Shown: in pieces, positions 59,641 to 64,000 of the stretch
How positions within the stretch are numbered: position 1 is the stretch's first letter
How the letters are laid out: each line of letters begins with the position of its first letter
Source: Takifugu bimaculatus
Taxonomy: Eukaryota; Chordata; Actinopteri; Tetraodontiformes; Tetraodontidae
Length of the DNA stretch: 64,000 nt
NCBI GenBank assembly: GCA_004026145.2
Contig: SWLE01000944.1
Coordinates: 1-64,000 of the forward strand
Direction: 5' to 3'
Program-made: the position numbers and the translations under genes
The notes under the pieces: generated by a model
Told to the model about the DNA's origin: nothing
Database searches by the model: none
Seen by the model: only the letters and a program-made list of their open reading frames with translations

Positions 59641-62180
59641 CTGGTTGAAGCCAGTCAACTCCCGCTCATCTGCTGCATCACTCACTGACCACTGGTGAAG
59701 AGCATCTGTGGAAACATCTGCCGTCTACTCCGTCCATAGATGAAGAATTCAGTTTTTAAAAAGCGGTGGTGGACTTTCAGGAGATCAGTCGATGGTCGAC
59801 AAAGCAGAAACAGCTTCGCCTTGAAGTTAAATTAGTTCCTGGTATCACACAATGCATCTTTATAAAGTTCTAAATGGCTCCTCGGCCACTCTTATAAGCA
59901 TGGAAACATTCTCTTAATTGTCTCTTCAAATGTCTGTATTATACGTTACTATTTTACATCATGCCTTCAGAATCTTTAGGGTTTAGTATTTACTGTCTCT
60001 GTGACATGGAGCATTGGAATATTTCAGCTGCAGCCAGCAAAAACCCATCAGAATGACGGCTATCGGTGGGAACCGCAGGTCATTTGACTTTAGTCAATCT
60101 GTTCAATGTTATATGATTTATTGCAATCTAATAAAAACAAATAATAAATGTGGGAAATAGGAAATAAAAAGAAGCAAAATAACCAAATAAAACTCCCATG
60201 AATAGTGTAAATTTTAAGATGAGAACCTGCTGCACTGTGCCGTGCCCCTTCTCTATTGAGAAAAGCCCAAGTGTGTCCTTCAGTCACCTCAGACATTCAG
60301 CCAGCTTTTAATACCTTTGTTCAAGCCCAGAACGCCCTGGATTATTCCCACTGAAGATGGAAAAGCAGGTGGAAAACATGAGTTATTGTTAACTGTACTG
60401 GTGTATGACTATAGCGCATTACTGGACCACTATAAACTTGTTGTTTGTTGTTTTTCTTTCTTTGTGGAGATTAACACCTTAAAAATAAATTGCACTGGTT
60501 CAGCAGTTGATTGTTTTCTTATTTGACCTGTACGACACAATTTCACAAAGCTAAATATACATTTTTACAGAATAGTTTTATCCTTCCGATTACCAGCACC
60601 AGCTATTCAAAATATATAATGTAGTGGGTTTTAAAATGAACTGAATGATGTCTGCCTTGTCTCTCCTCTACCTGTCCTCCCCCTTCTCCTCCTCTCTCCC
60701 TACCCACCCACCCATCAGCAGGAGGGTCCCCCCCCCCCATATGAGCCTGGTCCTGCTCAAGGTTTCTTCCTGTTAAAGGGGAGATTTGATTTTCCTGTTG
60801 ATTGTTAGGGATCAGGCCCTGGGATTCTGCATAGCACCAAGTTTGACTACAACAGACATTACAAATTGTTGGATTGCAATACCTCTCGTGTGTCACTGCC
60901 AATCCGCGTGTTCTTTAAATGAAGACTTCAAGTAAACAAATGCCAATTTCAAAATGTATTTAGCACATAGAATCAATTCAAGATACAAATATTACAGAGC
61001 TCCGGGCCAGTTCATAACCCTACCAACAACAGAGTCAATTGTCAGGGCATGAAGTCTGACCACCTAACTATCCCTTAACCCAGTCTTTTATAGAAACACA
61101 TGTGTAAATTATTGATGCTAATTCAGTCCAATCCAGTCCTTCTTCTTGGGTGACCTCATCTTCTTCTTCCAGCCTCCTTTGGTGTTGGTGCGGTCCTTCT
61201 CCATTATCTTCCCCAGATGGCCAGATCAGAGGTCTTATTCCTGCCGAGGAACTTATCAACACCAGTAAACTATGCTGTCACGTTTTACGATGGGGGTCTA
61301 CCACTTTCCGTCTGACTGTCTCCTCCTGGCCCCCAACCGTCCAAACAACATTCATGTCAAGGAAGGGTCAACTGACTTGCTTATGTTTATTCCTACTAAA
61401 GATTATATACTTTCCCTAACTTCTAAACTAACTGTAACAGAAAACAAAAACATATAGTATAACACATGCTAACAAGATAAAAGATGCTAACGATATAATA
61501 ATTCTCTTCAAAATAGAGATGATTTGATTTGATATGAAATAAAAGAACTGCGCCTGAAAATGAAGCAGAAGCAATAAAAACCCAGCGAAGCTTTCAAAGA
61601 ATCTCAGATATTGATGAAACATTCTGGAAATCCTGATGGAGAGATATTTTTCTCATGGCTCAAATTCCACAGCTATTAAGTGATGAAATGGATTTAATGG
61701 TGATATTCTGGAGTCCACAATTTCAGGTGAAGTTACACTGGGGAACAATTTGAAAATATCCTGTTGAGGTTTTTATTTTAAATTATTCTGATTAAAAATA
61801 AAATTGGCACGCTGATTCCAAAATTACAGTCATTTCCCCCCCCAGCCCGTCAAGTTTTGAAAGCTTCTCCTCCAGATCAGCAAATTTCCCCTAATGAGCT
61901 GGAGTCAGACTGGCCAGCTGATGACAACTGGATCAGCTCCGTTGGTGCCGTCACCATTAAGAGGTGTGTGCAGCCCCCAAAAGGTCAGTACTGTCAATAT
62001 CCTATAGGGACACTTTGAACCAGAGGGGATCCTATAGATCAAAAAGTTGACCCAGTTTGATTCCGCACCCAAAAACGAACATCTGTCAGACGAACTCCAG
62101 TTGTTTCCCGGTATTTCAGTTAAAACGTGGACCAAATTGTTCTGAAGAGAGGCGCTTGTGCCGGATATGACGCGTCAAAC
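59641..62180 (+). other. 3'UTR and intergenic region after gene 2
   Basis: Parallels 19956-22500, including the dispersed pyrimidine-rich repeat at about 60650-60900. No independent gene recognised. Confidence 0.55.
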
Positions 62181-62230
62181 CACAAACACGTGACGTGTAG
62201 AGGAAGAAGAAGGGAAAGTGAAAGGAAAGT
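62181..62230 (+). promoter_or_regulatory. Gene 3 promoter with ISRE and E-box
   Basis: GAAAGTGAAAGG at 62214-62225 and CACGTG at 62187-62192 are unchanged from the gene 2 promoter, although surrounding positions have changed. That is mild evidence of constraint. Confidence 0.65.
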
Positions 62231-62289
62231 TCTCAACTTCGGCTCCATCTTGAGTGACCGAGCCCTGATGGAAAACCTCTAATATTCAG
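62231..62289 (+). other. Gene 3 5'UTR exon with upstream ORF
   Basis: Same splice donor (attcag before gtagca) and the same four-codon upstream ORF (62268-62282) as the gene 2 exon. The start is approximate. Confidence 0.5.
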
Positions 62290-63733
62290 GTAGCATTTGG
62301 TTCTTTCACTGCTGTCGTCTCGAATCAATGTTCCGCTGCGAGATGCGGCTTAATAACCTGCGTGTGCGCAATGAGCGTGCGCGTGTTTCGGACGCACATT
62401 GCGGCTGGTCGACGGGAATGTTGTGACGCATTATCAAACTTTTGTAGCGTGTTTCCTCTAACTGCGTTTTCCACTAACCCTGAGCCGACATTTTAGAGCT
62501 TGAGGAAGCACATTTTAATACTCACAATAAGTCGACAATATTATTTGCAGTTAGTGGAAAAATCCACGGAAAGAGGGACACAAACGCGACAGTTTTAGCC
62601 TCCTCTCTTTGTCCCTCCACCAGGGGACAATCAGTCCTTTATTTAAAAAAGGAGAGTATGTAAAGAGGGAGAGATCAAGGCATTCCATTTTATTGTTTTA
62701 ACAACTGGTTCTTTGTGGAATATGAATTTGTTATTATGGATTTATGAAATTTGTTCTGTTTTGAATGAAGCAGTCCAGAAAACTAAACCCATGGCGTTTT
62801 GATATTTTTGGTCCTGTACATGTGGTCAGATCAGATTAGTCTGAGCAGAATTGGGTGTTTTTTGCCCTTTGCTGTGTGTCATCTATTCTATTCAGCATGT
62901 TGGGTTGCTTGACTTCTGTTGGGTCGTGTCAACTTGATCATCACTTCTGAGATATTGACACACCTTTTTCCTGAGGCTGGCTCCAATGCTGCCAACACAC
63001 CTGGCCATGGATATGGTGGGACTTCTGTGATGAGTGGGGTCAGAGGTGGTGGACAAGCTCTGCTCCAAAACAAGCTTGCTAGATATGTTTGGGATCTCCT
63101 CCGCCACAACCACCAGCGGCAACTAGTAGCTGTGCACGCCATGCAGAGTTTTGACCTCTAGGTCAGGCTACAAATGTTTTTTCCAGCACCATCATGTGTT
63201 GGTGAGAAACATGATGCGCCTGATCAAAAAAGCTGCTTGTAATCTGACAGACGAGCCATGATGAGATGTCAAGGTGCGTTGTTGAAAATGAAGATCCTCT
63301 TCTTGGAATCCTGTCTGAGATGACAGAAGATGATGCTGCATTTGACCCACATTGATGATGTGATGACGTATTTCTGTTTAGTTTTGAATGCATTCTCATC
63401 TTATTTGTTGAATTTAATGTTGAGAACTGACATCTTGAAAGAATTTAGGTTTTCTTGGAAACCATAAAAAATGATTTAATTTGTATTTGTGTGCGTCCGT
63501 CTAATGCCACCGCACCTTCTGAAACACCCAGGAGAAACATTTTATATTTAACAAGATGTAAACTTTTAAGATCTCCCAAAACTTTTCCCCAATATATATG
63601 TGGCCTGTATGATGTACAGGGTGACATCATATAATAGATTTTGATGTGAATGAGCCGACAATACGTCATTGGACAGACCTCTGCTTGTCTTCATACTGAG
63701 AATCATGTTCTTTAATCTTGTTTTCTGTGTCAG
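62290..63733 (+). other. Gene 3 first intron
   Basis: Counterpart of 22616-24082, ending tctgtgtcag. It contains the same unrecognised open stretch at 62919-63161. Confidence 0.45.
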
Positions 63734-64000
63734 CAGACTGTTCCTGCTTAACCGTTTAGACTCACATTTAAAAATGAGCGAATGTGTGAAGGAAGAGGAA
63801 GAGAGAGCAAATTTCACCATGTTGGCCTGTGGAAAACCAGTGTTGTCGGGCCGATGGACCAGCGTCCCCGTCGTTGCCGGACCACCGTTGGCCACCAGTT
63901 GGGTTTTTGGGCTCAAAGTGGGGGCGTTTCCTGTATCCGGTTCTCCTCACGGATCCATGACTACAACATGTTGCTGCAAGTGCAGAGACGTTTGCTCTGG
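63734..64000 (+). pseudogene. Gene 3 first coding exon fused to array module
   Basis: The ATG at 63774 is intact and encodes MSECVKEEEERA, the ancestral NLR N-terminus. At 63810 the exon switches to the array intron module. The frame stays open (NFTMLACGKPVLSGRWTS and on) to the window edge. Judged by other monomers it would stop about 135 nt beyond. The exon's own donor is lost, so a normal NLR transcript could not be spliced from it unless a cryptic donor is used. Confidence 0.7.

Larger units (their letters stand above)
57077..63809 (+). repeat. Segmental duplication, copy 2
   Basis: Counterpart of 17482-24166. The right boundary is at 63809, where the gene 3 first coding exon switches to array intron-module sequence. 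The short common string ttcacc at the switch suggests a microhomology-mediated join. Confidence 0.85.

Noticed and set aside
1..64000. tRNA, rRNA or microRNA genes
   Set aside because: I saw no A/B box tRNA pattern, rRNA segment or convincing hairpin precursor other than the hAT palindrome.

Overview
The window is vertebrate, almost certainly teleost, genomic DNA. It carries intron-rich FISNA-NACHT-LRR genes of the expanded fish NLRC3-like family, long GT/CA microsatellites, hAT transposon remnants, a retroviral LTR and the 3' half of an SSR1 (TRAP-alpha) gene. No species can be named from the sequence alone.

Layout. 1-4522 is the end of an array of short N-terminal exons belonging to NLR gene 1 (plus strand). 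5010-6789 is the gene 1 FISNA-NACHT exon, followed by eight LRR exons (7717-19955). The 6.2-kb intron between LRR exons 4 and 5 holds a duplicated intron block, a 5' LTR with a tRNA-Tyr-type primer site, and an antisense SSR1 fragment of five exons. 19956-22500 is 3' flank. A promoter with an interferon-type element (ISRE) and a 5'UTR exon at about 22500-22615 open NLR gene 2. Its first coding exon (24083-24241) is followed by a 29-kb array (24242-53444) of 22 short phase 2-2 exons interleaved with 13 hAT copies. Then come a connector exon (54234-54337), the FISNA-NACHT exon (54884-56711) and one intact LRR exon (59460-59640). The 3' flank and promoter repeat at 59641-62289. NLR gene 3 starts at 63734-64000, where its first coding exon runs directly into array sequence. 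The gene-to-gene period is about 39.7 kb.

The most interesting structure is the exon array. It is nested at three levels: a 265-bp exon-plus-intron repeat, a 2.5-kb monomer made when a 1.5-kb non-autonomous hAT element inserted into one of those introns, and a 14-kb higher-order repeat of six monomers present twice. The 8-bp target duplication of the hAT is visible, and an unfilled copy of its insertion site survives at the downstream end of the array. Every short exon but one is open and frame-neutral. If all were spliced in, gene 2 would gain about 667 N-terminal residues made of 34- and 25-residue repeats.

The proteins, if made, would be cytosolic nucleotide-binding innate immune sensors. 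FISNA and NACHT provide ATP-dependent oligomerisation, the LRRs sensing or autoinhibition, and the N-terminal repeats an unknown tether or effector role. Several features suggest partial decay or rapid turnover: gene 2 has lost its ancestral start codon and most LRR exons, gene 1 lacks a frame-matching connector exon, and gene 3's first coding exon is fused to array sequence. Near-identity of the array copies also means assembly error must be excluded.
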